From NCBI RefSeq assembly GCF_029968035.1, contig NZ_JASCIQ010000033.1, positions 1 to 64,000 on the forward strand: a stretch of DNA of 64,000 nucleotides. Direction: 5' to 3'. This document shows positions 7,535-15,968 of the stretch, one piece after another; within the stretch, counting starts at the first letter, position 1, and each line of letters starts with the position of its first letter. The notes under the pieces are model-generated. The model saw only the letters and a list, made by a program, of their open reading frames with translations. It searched no databases and was not told where the DNA came from. Source of the DNA: Streptomyces cavernicola. Lineage in GTDB: Bacteria; Actinomycetota; Actinomycetes; Streptomycetales; Streptomycetaceae. Both the position numbers and the translations under genes were made by a program.

Positions 7535-9733
7535 GTGTCCCGGGACAGTGCCGCTTCGGCTCCCGGGGAGCCGGGGAACTGCCAGGGGCGGCCGGTGAGC
7601 CCGTCAGGGCGCACCTCCCGGTTCGGGCGGCTGATCGACGGTGGGCTGCTGCTGCAGGATGGTGTGCAGGGCAGTCCGGTGCTGCGGCTGTTCACACGTT
7701 GGGTGCGGCGGCCGCTGCTGCCGGTGATGCGGCTGTGGCGGCGCAACATCCAGCTGCGGGTGGTCGCGGCCACGCTGGTCATGTCGCTCGGCGTGGTGCT
7801 GCTGCTCGGCTTCGTCGTCATCGGGCAGGTGCGAAACGGCCTGCTCGACGCGAAGGAGAAGGCCGCGCAGATCCAGGCGACCGGTGGTTTCAAGGCCGCC
7901 GTGGACAACGCGGCCGACAGCCAGGGCGCGGGCGGCAGTGCGACCAACGACAGCGTGGGCAGGCGGAACGCCGTGCTGTGGCGTTCCGACCTGGTCACCC
8001 AGCTGTCGAGTGGCGGCCAGAGCGCCTTTCACGTGGTCGCGCTCGCGGCGGGCAGTGACGCCGGGAGGGGCCGTGGACCGCGGGCCTCGGGCTATGTCGA
8101 CGCACTGGAGAGCGTCCCCAACGAGCTGCGCACCCAGGTCGACCGTGCCGACGGCGCGTACCAGAGCTTCTCGCGGATCGAGTACGTGAACGGCGGGCCG
8201 GAACCGGTTGCCGGGCTGGTGATCGGCAAGCGGCTGATGGACATCAACAACGATCCGTACCAGCTGTACTACCTCTTCCCGCTGACGCAGGAGGAGAAGT
8301 CGTTGAGCCTGGTCAAGGGCACCTTGGCCACGGCCGGTCTGTTCGTGGTGGTGCTGCTCGGGGCGATCGCGTGGCTGGTCGTGCGCCAGGTCGTCACACC
8401 GGTGCGGATGGCGGCGGGGATCGCTGAGCGGCTGTCCGCGGGGCGGCTCCAGGAGCGCATGAAGGTGACCGGCGAGGACGACATCGCCCGGCTCGGTGAG
8501 GCCTTCAACAAGATGGCGCAGAACCTGCAGCTGAAGATCCAGCAGCTGGAGGACCTCTCGCGGATGCAGCGCAGGTTCGTCTCGGACGTGTCGCACGAAT
8601 TGCGTACGCCGCTGACGACGGTGCGGATGGCGGCCGATGTCATTCATGAGGCGAGGGTCGACTTCGACCCGGTGACGGCGCGGTCGGCCGAGTTGTTGGC
8701 GGATCAGTTGGACCGGTTCGAGTCGCTGCTCGCGGACCTCCTGGAGATCAGCCGGTTCGACGCGGGTGCCGCGGCGCTGGAGGCGGAGGCGACGGATCTG
8801 CGGGATGTCGTACGCAGAGTGGTCGGGGGAGCCGAGCCGCTGGCGGAGGCCAAGGGCGGCCGGATCCGGGTCGTCGGCGACGAGCAGCCGGTCGTCGCGG
8901 AGGCGGACGCGCGCCGGGTGGAGCGGGTCCTGCGTAACCTCGTCGTGAACGCGGTGGAGCACGGGGACGGCAAGGATGTGGTCGTACGGCTCGGCGCTGC
9001 CGGAGGTGCGGTGGCGGTCGCGGTGCGTGACTACGGAGTGGGTCTGAAGCCGGGGGAGGCGACGCGGGTCTTCAACCGGTTCTGGCGTGCCGACCCGGCA
9101 CGCGCGCGTACGACCGGTGGTACGGGTCTCGGGTTGTCGATCGCGCTGGAGGACGCGCGGCTGCACGGCGGCTGGCTGCAGGCCTGGGGCGAGCCGGGTG
9201 GTGGCTCGCAGTTCCGTCTGACGCTGCCGCGTACTGCGGACGAGGCGCTGCGTGGTTCGCCGATACCGTTGGAGCCGGAGGACTCGCGCCGCAATCGTGG
9301 GTTGAACGAGGCGCGCCTGGCGGACGGCGAGCAGGGCAAGCAGGCGACGGTGCCGGCGCAGTCGCCGAGCGAGCGGGCCCCCGTGGCCGTACCGCCCACC
9401 GCGTCGTCGGTGCTCGTGGCCCCGCCGAGTGCGGATCCGACGGCGCTGCCGGGCAGCGGTGCGCGGGTCGTGCCGCGTCAGGTGAGCTCGCCGGAGGGGC
9501 TTGCGGGTGGCCGCGCCAGGCACAGCGATAGTGCGGATGGCGGAGAGCTCCGTGGTGGGCGGTCGCCTGCTGAGGAGGCGTCAACCGGCAGCGCACAGAA
9601 GTCAGTTGAGGCAGAGTCGGGAACGGGATCGGAAGCGGCAGCGGAAGTGGAAGCCGCAGAGTCACAGGCGCGCGCCCAGGCACAAACGCAGGCACAGGCG
9701 TCGGGGGAAGAGGAGAGCACGCGTGGGCGCTGA
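7535..9733 (+). CDS. mtrB: Sensor histidine kinase MtrB
   Basis: 732 residues from a GTG one base after the mtrA stop, matching the family N terminus MSRDSAASAPG. The first membrane helix is at about 74-97, then an extracytoplasmic sensor region with a second helix near 265-285, a HAMP linker, and the HisKA box with phospho-acceptor His354 in SHELRTP. The ATPase domain follows, with the N box NLVVNAVEHG and the G box GTGLGLSIALEDARLHGG. The last ~160 residues are low-complexity Ala/Glu/Gln sequence ending in repeated AQAQTQAQ units; they lie outside the kinase core and are probably disordered. It overlaps lpqB by 11 bases. Confidence 0.96.
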   Translation: MSRDSAASAPGEPGNCQGRPVSPSGRTSRFGRLIDGGLLLQDGVQGSPVLRLFTRWVRRPLLPVMRLWRRNIQLRVVAATLVMSLGVVLLLGFVVIGQVRNGLLDAKEKAAQIQATGGFKAAVDNAADSQGAGGSATNDSVGRRNAVLWRSDLVTQLSSGGQSAFHVVALAAGSDAGRGRGPRASGYVDALESVPNELRTQVDRADGAYQSFSRIEYVNGGPEPVAGLVIGKRLMDINNDPYQLYYLFPLTQEEKSLSLVKGTLATAGLFVVVLLGAIAWLVVRQVVTPVRMAAGIAERLSAGRLQERMKVTGEDDIARLGEAFNKMAQNLQLKIQQLEDLSRMQRRFVSDVSHELRTPLTTVRMAADVIHEARVDFDPVTARSAELLADQLDRFESLLADLLEISRFDAGAAALEAEATDLRDVVRRVVGGAEPLAEAKGGRIRVVGDEQPVVAEADARRVERVLRNLVVNAVEHGDGKDVVVRLGAAGGAVAVAVRDYGVGLKPGEATRVFNRFWRADPARARTTGGTGLGLSIALEDARLHGGWLQAWGEPGGGSQFRLTLPRTADEALRGSPIPLEPEDSRRNRGLNEARLADGEQGKQATVPAQSPSERAPVAVPPTASSVLVAPPSADPTALPGSGARVVPRQVSSPEGLAGGRARHSDSADGGELRGGRSPAEEASTGSAQKSVEAESGTGSEAAAEVEAAESQARAQAQTQAQASGEEESTRGR

Positions 9734-11561
9734 TCGTGGACGATCCGGCCTCTTCCGCCGCACGCGTACCTCCATGGTGCTCGGATGCTCCGCGGTCGTG
9801 CTGGCCGGGTGCGCCTCCATGCCGGAGAGCGGCGGTGTGGAGCATGTGGATGCCTCTCCGCAGGAGCCGCAGGTGCAGGTCTTCGCTGTGCCGCCGCAGA
9901 AGGACGCCAGTCCTTCGGAGATCGTCGAGGGCTTCCTCGAGGCGCTGACCAGCGACGATCCGGAGTTCTCGACGGCGCGGAAGTATCTGACCAAGGAGGC
10001 GTCGGAGCGCTGGGAGCCGGAAGGGGCCACCACGGTCCTGGCCGACGGGCCCAACGCGGACTCGACGCGTACGAGGACGGACCCGGACGGCGACGGCTAT
10101 CTGTACGCGCTGACGGGGCGGATGATCGCGACGGTCGACAAGGAGCACGCCTACCTGTCGGAGCAGGGGAAGTACTCGTCGCTCGTCCACCTCGTCCGGC
10201 AGGACGGCGACGAGTGGCGGATCGACGTGCCGCCGAACGGCGTGGTGCTCGCGCAGTCCGACTTCGAGCGGCTCTATCTGCCGGTCAGCAAGTACTTCTA
10301 CGCCGCGCCGTCCCCGTCGGACGGCGGGGAGGTGCGGTCGGCGCCGGCGATGGTCGCCGACCCGGTGTACGTCCGCAAGCGGATAGACCCGGTGACGCAG
10401 GCGGTGCGTTCGCTGCTCGACGGCCCGACCAACTGGCTGGACAACGTGGCGTATTCGCGTTTCCCGACGGGCATCGCGCTGAAGAAGGGCACCAAGTCGC
10501 TGGCGCCCGACGACCAGAACCGTCTGACGGTCCCGCTGAACGGGCGGGCGAACGCGGTGAAACCGGATCGCTGCGCGAAGATGGCGGCCCAACTCTTCTT
10601 CACTCTGCGGGACTTGACTCCCACAGGCATCGAGCAGGTGGAGCTGCAGCGCGAGGACGGCAAGGAGCTGTGCTCGCTCGACGCCGACCAGGCGGAGGCC
10701 AGCGCGCCGAACCGCTCGCTGAGCGGCGCGGATTACCAGTACTTCATCGACGACAAGAACCGTCTGGTGCGGATGCCGAAGAACGGCGACGAGGTGGAGC
10801 CCGTTCCTGGCCCGCTCGGCAACGGGGAGCGGCAGCTGCGCTCGGCCGCGGTGTCACGCGCGGAGGACCACGCGGCGGGGGTGTCGAACGACGGCCGCTC
10901 GCTGTACGTGGGGTCCCTGCTGTCCGACGAGCGGCTCGAGAAGACGAAGGTGCGCAGCCACGCCAAACAGGAGAAGGACCGCCTGACGAAGCCGAGTTGG
11001 GACGGCCGCGGCGATCTGTGGGTCGCCGACCGGGACCCGCGCGACCAGCGGCTGCTGTGGCTGTCGCAGGGCGGTGGCGACCCCGTGGAGGTCAAGGTCG
11101 TCGGCCTGGGCGACGCCAGGATCAACGCCGTACGGGTGTCGGCGGACGGCGTGCGGGTCGCGCTGATCGTCGAGCACGAGGGCAGGACAGAGCTGAAGAT
11201 CGGCCGGGTGGAGCGGCAGGGCACGTCCGAGGACCCGGAGGTTTCGGTCGTCGAACTGCGCCCGGGGGCACCGCAGATGGAGGACGTCACGGCCATGTCG
11301 TGGGCCGGCGGCAGCCGCCTCGTGGTGGTCGGCAAGGAGGCCGGGGGTGTGCAGCAGTTGCAGTACGTGCAGAGCGACGGCTCGGTCGTCCCGGGCTCCT
11401 CGCTGCCTGCTCTCACCGGAGTGACGGACATCGCGGCTTCGGAGGACGAGCGGCTGCCGATGGTGGCCCGCTCGGAGGAGGACGGAATCGTCCGACTGCC
11501 TCCGGGGGCGAACTGGCGGCCGGTGGTCAAGGACGGAACGTCACCGGTCTATCCGGGCTGA
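9723..11561 (+). CDS. lpqB: Lipoprotein LpqB, MtrAB accessory protein
   Basis: 612 residues. The GTG start at 9723 lies inside the mtrB end with GAGGAGAG upstream. The signal peptide ends in a lipobox VLAGC. A GerMN-type domain occupies roughly residues 60-330 and a beta-propeller-like LpqB domain the rest. In mycobacteria and streptomycetes LpqB is a membrane-anchored lipoprotein that interacts with the MtrB sensor and modulates MtrA phosphorylation. Its overlap with mtrB fits a single mtrA-mtrB-lpqB transcript. Confidence 0.95.
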   Translation: MGADRGRSGLFRRTRTSMVLGCSAVVLAGCASMPESGGVEHVDASPQEPQVQVFAVPPQKDASPSEIVEGFLEALTSDDPEFSTARKYLTKEASERWEPEGATTVLADGPNADSTRTRTDPDGDGYLYALTGRMIATVDKEHAYLSEQGKYSSLVHLVRQDGDEWRIDVPPNGVVLAQSDFERLYLPVSKYFYAAPSPSDGGEVRSAPAMVADPVYVRKRIDPVTQAVRSLLDGPTNWLDNVAYSRFPTGIALKKGTKSLAPDDQNRLTVPLNGRANAVKPDRCAKMAAQLFFTLRDLTPTGIEQVELQREDGKELCSLDADQAEASAPNRSLSGADYQYFIDDKNRLVRMPKNGDEVEPVPGPLGNGERQLRSAAVSRAEDHAAGVSNDGRSLYVGSLLSDERLEKTKVRSHAKQEKDRLTKPSWDGRGDLWVADRDPRDQRLLWLSQGGGDPVEVKVVGLGDARINAVRVSADGVRVALIVEHEGRTELKIGRVERQGTSEDPEVSVVELRPGAPQMEDVTAMSWAGGSRLVVVGKEAGGVQQLQYVQSDGSVVPGSSLPALTGVTDIAASEDERLPMVARSEEDGIVRLPPGANWRPVVKDGTSPVYPG

Positions 11562-11694
11562 AGGGCACGGCACGGCCACCCCTCCGACGCTCCCCTGTCG
11601 GGTAGTTGACTCTTCGTCAAAACCTGCTGAGCGTAGCTGACTTGGCATGCCCTGAAGCCTGCTCGCTGCACCTCTTCCGGGGCTCTCCCGAGAG

Positions 11695-11703
11695 TTATCC
11701 ACA
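11695..11703 (+). promoter_or_regulatory. DnaA-box-like TTATCCACA upstream of the comF-like gene
   Basis: A perfect TTATCCACA nonamer lies within GAGTTATCCACAGG, 40 bp before the comF-like start. The same 14-mer recurs at 21111-21124 before the HAD gene. Whether DnaA binds it is unknown. Confidence 0.45.
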
Positions 11704-11743
11704 GGGGTGGCAGAGAGCTGAGTCCGTTGGCACAGTGAGGGGC

Positions 11744-12760
11744 ATGCGGGGTTGGTGGCGTGACCTCGCCGACCTGGTGCTGCCCGCCGACTGCGCGGGC
11801 TGTGGGCGGCCCCGCGAGCTGCTGTGCGAGAGATGCCGCGCTGCGCTGTACGGCAGGGAGCCGCGCCGGGCGCGACCCAACCATGCGCCGGCCGGACTGC
11901 CGGTCGTGCACGCGGCCGCGCCGTACGCGGAGGGGGTGCGCTCGGTGCTGCTCGCCCACAAGGAGCGCGGTGCGCTGGCCCTGGCAGAGGCCCTGGGGCT
12001 GGCCCTCGCGGGTGCGGTGCGAGCGGGGCTCAGAGTCGGCGGGGAAAGAGTGTGGAGCGACGAGAACGGGGGACACGGTGGAGTCGAGGAAGGTGATGCA
12101 TACGAGAGGTGCCGGCGGTACGAGTACGAGCAGCACCAGCGACACCAGAAGCACCACAGGCACCCGCGACACGGGGGACCTGAGCAGTACGAGCAGGACG
12201 CTCCGCTCCTGCTGGTGCCGATGCCGTCGGCCAGGCGGGCTGTCGCCGCGCGTGGCCATGACTCGGTGCGGCGCATCGCCCGCGCGGCCGCCCGGGAACT
12301 GCGGCGCTCGGACATCACGGCCCAGGTCCTCCCGGTCCTGCGGCAGGGGCGTCCCGTCGCGGACCAGTCGGGGCTCAATTCCCGGCAGCGGATGGCGAAC
12401 ATGAGCGGCGCGCTCGAGACCGTGCCCGGAGCAGGGCGGCTCCTCGCCGGCCGACGTGTGGTCCTCGTCGACGACCTGATGACCACGGGCGCATCCCTGG
12501 CAGAAGGGGCCCGCGCACTGGCCGAGGCACCGACGAGATCAGGCACGGCCGGGACCCCGGTACGCGGCACGAGAACGCGAGGGACTCCCCCGGGAGGACA
12601 AGCCGGGTCGCGGGAGAGAGGCCGGAGCGGAACAGTGGACACAAGCGCACCCAACGCCCGGTCGGGAGCATCGAGAACGATCGAACAGCGGGGAATGTTC
12701 CCGCTGTCCGCAGCAGTCATCGCCACGTCACCGGATTCCTTCGAAATAAACCGGAACTGA
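11744..12760 (+). CDS. ComF family protein (phosphoribosyltransferase fold)
   Basis: 338 residues. A Cys4 zinc-finger-like start (CAGC...CERC) precedes a type I phosphoribosyltransferase fold whose PRPP loop VVLVDDLMTTG is present near residue 245. ComF homologues take part in natural DNA uptake in competent bacteria; the role in Streptomyces is undefined. The family is usually about 220-250 residues. This copy is long because of a ~45-residue Tyr/His/Arg/Gln-rich insert (RRYEYEQHQRHQKHHRH) between zinc finger and PRTase core, plus an ~80-residue Arg/Gly/Thr-rich tail. The ATG at 11744 gives the family N terminus; a GTG nine bases upstream is possible. It sits 182 bp after lpqB, so it may have its own promoter. 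Confidence 0.85.
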   Translation: MRGWWRDLADLVLPADCAGCGRPRELLCERCRAALYGREPRRARPNHAPAGLPVVHAAAPYAEGVRSVLLAHKERGALALAEALGLALAGAVRAGLRVGGERVWSDENGGHGGVEEGDAYERCRRYEYEQHQRHQKHHRHPRHGGPEQYEQDAPLLLVPMPSARRAVAARGHDSVRRIARAAARELRRSDITAQVLPVLRQGRPVADQSGLNSRQRMANMSGALETVPGAGRLLAGRRVVLVDDLMTTGASLAEGARALAEAPTRSGTAGTPVRGTRTRGTPPGGQAGSRERGRSGTVDTSAPNARSGASRTIEQRGMFPLSAAVIATSPDSFEINRN

Positions 12761-12778
12761 GCGAGAACTTGCATCGTT
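12753..12778 (+). promoter_or_regulatory. GGAAC-N18-GTT, ECF-sigma-like promoter before hpf
   Basis: GGAAC at 12753-12757 and GTT at 12776-12778 are separated by exactly 18 bases. The SigR consensus in Streptomyces is GGAAT-N18-GTT, so this differs at one position. It overlaps the end of the comF-like gene and would add a second, stress-type start to hpf. Sequence match only. Confidence 0.4.
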
Positions 12779-12830
12779 GCAGGTAGTGAGAGTGGAAATG
12801 CACTTGAACGGAGGTACGCCGCAGTAGAGG

Positions 12831-12860
12831 GTGACGACATCCGTCCGGGCGAGATATGTT
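12831..12860 (+). promoter_or_regulatory. Candidate housekeeping promoter of hpf
   Basis: GTGACG (12831-12836), 18-base spacer and TATGTT (12855-12860) fit a SigHrdB-type promoter. Transcription would start near 12867 and give a leader of about 208 bases before the hpf GTG. A GTG at 12866 could open a leaderless 93-codon frame that runs out of frame into hpf; I do not treat it as a gene. Confidence 0.5.
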
Positions 12861-12992
12861 CGGTTGTGAGGAAAGGCAAGCGCCTGACCTCGTATATCGG
12901 AATGCTGGTGCATGGGTTTTCTGCAATCACCCGCACCGGTGGGGTGGAGATCTTGCCCGCGGGGGAGGAGGAGGTGGAAGTCACCAAGTCCG

Positions 12993-13054
12993 AGACTCTG
13001 GGGTCACCGGAGTCTGGTGCAAAAGGGAGACGCTCCGCCCGAGTATGCGGAGCG
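12993..13054 (+). promoter_or_regulatory. Two-hairpin 5' leader of hpf
   Basis: First hairpin: AGACTC/GAGTCT arms at 12993-12998 and 13010-13015. Second hairpin: perfect 8-bp CGCTCCGC (13031-13038) and GCGGAGCG (13047-13054) with an 8-base loop, ending 20 bases before the hpf GTG and 7 bases before its GGAG. Placement suggests control of translation or transcript stability. No known riboswitch class is recognised. Confidence 0.5.
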
Positions 13055-13074
13055 ATCCGGGAACGGAGTTCTGC

Positions 13075-13767
13075 GTGGACATCGTCGTCAAGGGCCGCAA
13101 GACAGAGGTGCCCGAGCGGTTCCGCAAGCACGTGGCCGAGAAGCTGAAGCTGGAGAAAATCCAGAAGCTCGATGCCAAGGTGATCAACCTCGACGTCGAG
13201 GTGTCCAAGGAGCCCAATCCGCGACAGGCCGACCGTTCTGACCGCGTGGAGATCACTCTGCGCACACGCGGCCCGGTGATCCGGGCAGAGGCCTCGGCCA
13301 GCGATCCGTACGCTGCGCTCGACCTGGCCCAGGAAAAGCTGGAAGCACGACTGCGCAAGCAGCACAGCAAGCGCTCCACGCGCCGTGGCAACGGCCGGCT
13401 CTCCGCGGCCGAAGTCGCCGACCGGGTCCCCGGTGCGGCGACGCTCAACGGCGACGGCACACCCGTCCCGACCGGTGAGGAAGAGGGCGTACCGACGAAG
13501 CGGATCGGTTCACTCGAGATCCAGGGCGACGGCCCCATCGTCGTACGCGAGAAGACCCACGTCGCGACACCCATGTCACTCGATCAGGCGCTCTACGAGA
13601 TGGAGTTGGTCGGGCACGACTTCTACCTGTTCGTCGACTCCGAGACCAAGGAACCCAGCGTCGTCTACCGACGGCACGCCTACGACTACGGCGTCATCCA
13701 CCTCAGCACGGACCCAATGGTGTCGAAGGCCCAGTCGACCGCGCCCGGCGGCTCGCTCGGCGGCTGA
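13075..13767 (+). CDS. hpf: Ribosome hibernation promoting factor, long form
   Basis: 230 residues from a GTG with GGAG eight bases upstream. The N-terminal HPF/YfiA domain (about 1-100) binds the decoding centre of the 30S subunit. A charged linker follows, then the C-terminal dimerisation domain (about 170-225; YRRHAYDYGVIHL) that allows long HPF to form 100S ribosome dimers. The long frame upstream of 13075 is not part of the protein. It is preceded by an unusual leader with two hairpins and followed by a strong terminator. Confidence 0.95.
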   Translation: MDIVVKGRKTEVPERFRKHVAEKLKLEKIQKLDAKVINLDVEVSKEPNPRQADRSDRVEITLRTRGPVIRAEASASDPYAALDLAQEKLEARLRKQHSKRSTRRGNGRLSAAEVADRVPGAATLNGDGTPVPTGEEEGVPTKRIGSLEIQGDGPIVVREKTHVATPMSLDQALYEMELVGHDFYLFVDSETKEPSVVYRRHAYDYGVIHLSTDPMVSKAQSTAPGGSLGG

Positions 13768-13782
13768 CCTCCGATGACAGCG

Positions 13783-13828
13783 ACGACGGTGCCCCTGGAG
13801 CGCATGTGCGCCCCCGGGGCACCATCGT
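13783..13828 (+). terminator. Terminator of hpf
   Basis: A 21-base inverted repeat (three mismatches) around an ATGT loop starts 15 bases after the hpf stop. It is GC-rich without a T tract, as is common in streptomycetes. Confidence 0.75.
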
Positions 13829-13951
13829 GCGACCCCTTCCGGCGCTGGTGCGCCGTCGGGGCATGAAATCATGGCCGAGCAGGCCAACCCGTGTGTCACG
13901 GAAGCGGGTTGCGGCATCTTGAACAGGCCTCGGCCTTCAGGGGGAGGAACG

Positions 13952-14698
13952 ATGGCGGCCACGTTTGGACCACTGCGTGACGATGCTGCGGACGACGAAG
14001 TCGTAGGCATCGGAATGGAGGCGGAAGCCCCACGGAAGGAACCCATCCGGGTTCTCGTGGTGGATGACCACGCACTCTTTCGTCGAGGGCTGGAGATCGT
14101 CCTCGCACAGGAAGAGGACATCCAGGTCATCGGAGAAGCGGGGGACGGCTCCGAGGCCGTCGACAAGGCAGCCGACCTGCTGCCCGACATCGTCCTGATG
14201 GACGTCCGGATGCCCAAGCGGGGCGGCATCGAGGCGTGCACCGCCATCAAGGAAGTCGCACCCAGCGCCAAGATCATCATGCTGACGATCAGCGACGAGG
14301 AAGCCGACCTCTACGACGCGATCAAGGCCGGCGCCACCGGCTATCTCCTCAAGGAGATCTCCACGGACGAGGTGGCGACCGCGATCCGCGCCGTCGCCGA
14401 CGGGCAGTCGCAGATCAGCCCGTCCATGGCGTCGAAGCTGCTCACCGAGTTCAAATCCATGATCCAGCGCACCGACGAGCGCCGGCTCGTGCCCGCACCG
14501 AGGCTCACCGACCGAGAGCTCGAAGTGCTGAAGCTCGTCGCCACCGGAATGAATAACCGTGACATCGCCAAGGAGTTGTTCATCTCCGAGAACACCGTGA
14601 AGAACCACGTGCGCAACATTCTGGAGAAGCTGCAGCTGCACTCCCGCATGGAAGCCGTGGTCTACGCGATGCGGGAGAAGATCCTCGAGATCCGGTGA
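13952..14698 (+). CDS. NarL/LuxR-family response regulator
   Basis: 248 residues. The ATG at 13952 has GGGGGAGG six to eight bases upstream, better than the earlier in-frame ATG at 13871. The receiver domain spans about 33-150 with phosphoacceptor Asp84 in IVLMDVRMPKRGG. The LuxR-type helix-turn-helix occupies about 183-240 (NRDIAKELFISENTVKNHV). It is conserved between hpf and secA in Streptomyces and lies next to no kinase gene, so it is an orphan regulator whose phosphodonor and targets I cannot infer. No terminator is seen before the convergent neighbour. Confidence 0.92.
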   Translation: MAATFGPLRDDAADDEVVGIGMEAEAPRKEPIRVLVVDDHALFRRGLEIVLAQEEDIQVIGEAGDGSEAVDKAADLLPDIVLMDVRMPKRGGIEACTAIKEVAPSAKIIMLTISDEEADLYDAIKAGATGYLLKEISTDEVATAIRAVADGQSQISPSMASKLLTEFKSMIQRTDERRLVPAPRLTDRELEVLKLVATGMNNRDIAKELFISENTVKNHVRNILEKLQLHSRMEAVVYAMREKILEIR

Positions 14699-14765
14699 GC
14701 GTCGGTTCGGCGGCGGTGACAACGATGGCTGCCGCGACGGCGAAGGTGGCGACGGCGGCGGTGAC

Positions 14766-15938
14766 TCAGGCGAGCGCCGCCGTCAGCGGCGCCTGCAGCC
14801 TCGCCGGCGTCACCCGCTCCACCCGGACCTGATCGCAGCCCACCCACTCGGCAGCCTCCCGGAGCGCCACCGCCATCGGCTCCACGGCCTTCGGCGTGTC
14901 CAGGGAGGCGTGCTTCGCCACCAGCGTGCCGCCCTCGCGTGCCGGGTCCACCCGGCCCAGGAGACGGCCCCCGGACAGCAGCGGCATCGCGAAGTAGCCG
15001 TACACCCGCTTCGGTCTGGGGACGTACGCCTCCAGGCGGTGGGTGAAGCCGAAGATCCGCTCCGTGCGCGCGCGTTCCCAGATCAGGGAGTCGAACGGCG
15101 AGAGCAGAGTCGTCCGATGCCGGCCCCGAGGAGCGCTCGCAAGGGCCGCCGGGTCCGCCCAGGCCGGCTTGGACCAGCCCTCTACCTGCACGGGCACCAG
15201 GCCGGAGTCGGCGACGACGGAGTCGAACTGCTCGCCCTTCAGGCGGTGATAGTCCGCGATGTCCGCGCGCGTGCCCACCCCGAGCGCCTCGCCGGCGAGT
15301 CTCACGAGGCGCCGCAGGCACTCCAGGTCGTCCAGGTCGTCATGGAGCAGCTCGCCCGGCACGGCGCGCTCCGCCAGGTCGTACACCCGCTTCCAGCCGC
15401 GGCGCTCGACGCACACCACCTCGCCGTACATCAGCGCGCGCTCGACGGCGACCTTCGACTCGGACCAGTCCCACCACTCGCCCTTGTTCTTCGCGCCGCC
15501 CAACTCCGTTGCCGTGAGCGGTCCTTCGGCGCGCAGCTGCTTGACCACCTGGTCGTACGCCGACTGGCTCAGGTCGTGGTGCCAGTGCGGGCGGGCGCGG
15601 TACGCGCGGCGGCGGAAGGAGAAGTGCGGCCACTCCTCGATGGGCAGGATGCACGCCGCGTGCGACCAGTACTCAAAAGCGTGGGTGTCCGTCCAGTACG
15701 CCTCCTCCACCGGCTTGCGGCCCACGGCGCCGAGGCGGGCGTACGGGATCAGCTCGTGGGAGCGGGCGAGCACCGAGATCGTGTCGAGCTGGACGGCGCC
15801 CAGGTGGCGCAGGACGCCGCGCACCCCGCAGCGGCGGTCGGGCGCGCCCAGGAAGCCCTGGGCGCGCAGGGCGATACGGCGGGCCTCGTCGGCGGAGAGC
15901 TCGACTTGGGGGACGGCTGGAGCCACGGCGGAGGTCAT
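14766..15938 (-). CDS. YcaQ/AlkX-family winged-helix DNA glycosylase
   Basis: 390 residues with the tandem winged-helix (HTH_42) fold of the AlkZ/YcaQ superfamily. These glycosylases excise bulky alkylated bases and unhook DNA interstrand crosslinks; AlkZ protects S. sahachiroi from its own azinomycin B. The catalytic motif region reads AVQLDTISV at 49-57. From memory, Q-x-D is the form in the YcaQ/AlkX branch and Q-x-Q in AlkZ, which would place it with the housekeeping branch; there is also no natural product cluster nearby. A GTG at 15962 is an alternative start; neither has a clear ribosome site. Confidence 0.85.
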   Translation of the reverse strand: MTSAVAPAVPQVELSADEARRIALRAQGFLGAPDRRCGVRGVLRHLGAVQLDTISVLARSHELIPYARLGAVGRKPVEEAYWTDTHAFEYWSHAACILPIEEWPHFSFRRRAYRARPHWHHDLSQSAYDQVVKQLRAEGPLTATELGGAKNKGEWWDWSESKVAVERALMYGEVVCVERRGWKRVYDLAERAVPGELLHDDLDDLECLRRLVRLAGEALGVGTRADIADYHRLKGEQFDSVVADSGLVPVQVEGWSKPAWADPAALASAPRGRHRTTLLSPFDSLIWERARTERIFGFTHRLEAYVPRPKRVYGYFAMPLLSGGRLLGRVDPAREGGTLVAKHASLDTPKAVEPMAVALREAAEWVGCDQVRVERVTPARLQAPLTAALA

Positions 15939-15968
15939 GTCCGTAACCGTAGGGCCCGCCACTGACAG

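Noticed and set aside
12866-13147. Possible leaderless 93-codon gene in the hpf leader
   Set aside because: Although a -10 precedes it, the frame overlaps hpf out of frame and the second half mirrors hpf codons. Treated as leader.
14699-14765. Small RNA or terminator between convergent genes
   Set aside because: No stable stem is visible; the segment is a GAC/GGC-type repetition of coding-like bias.
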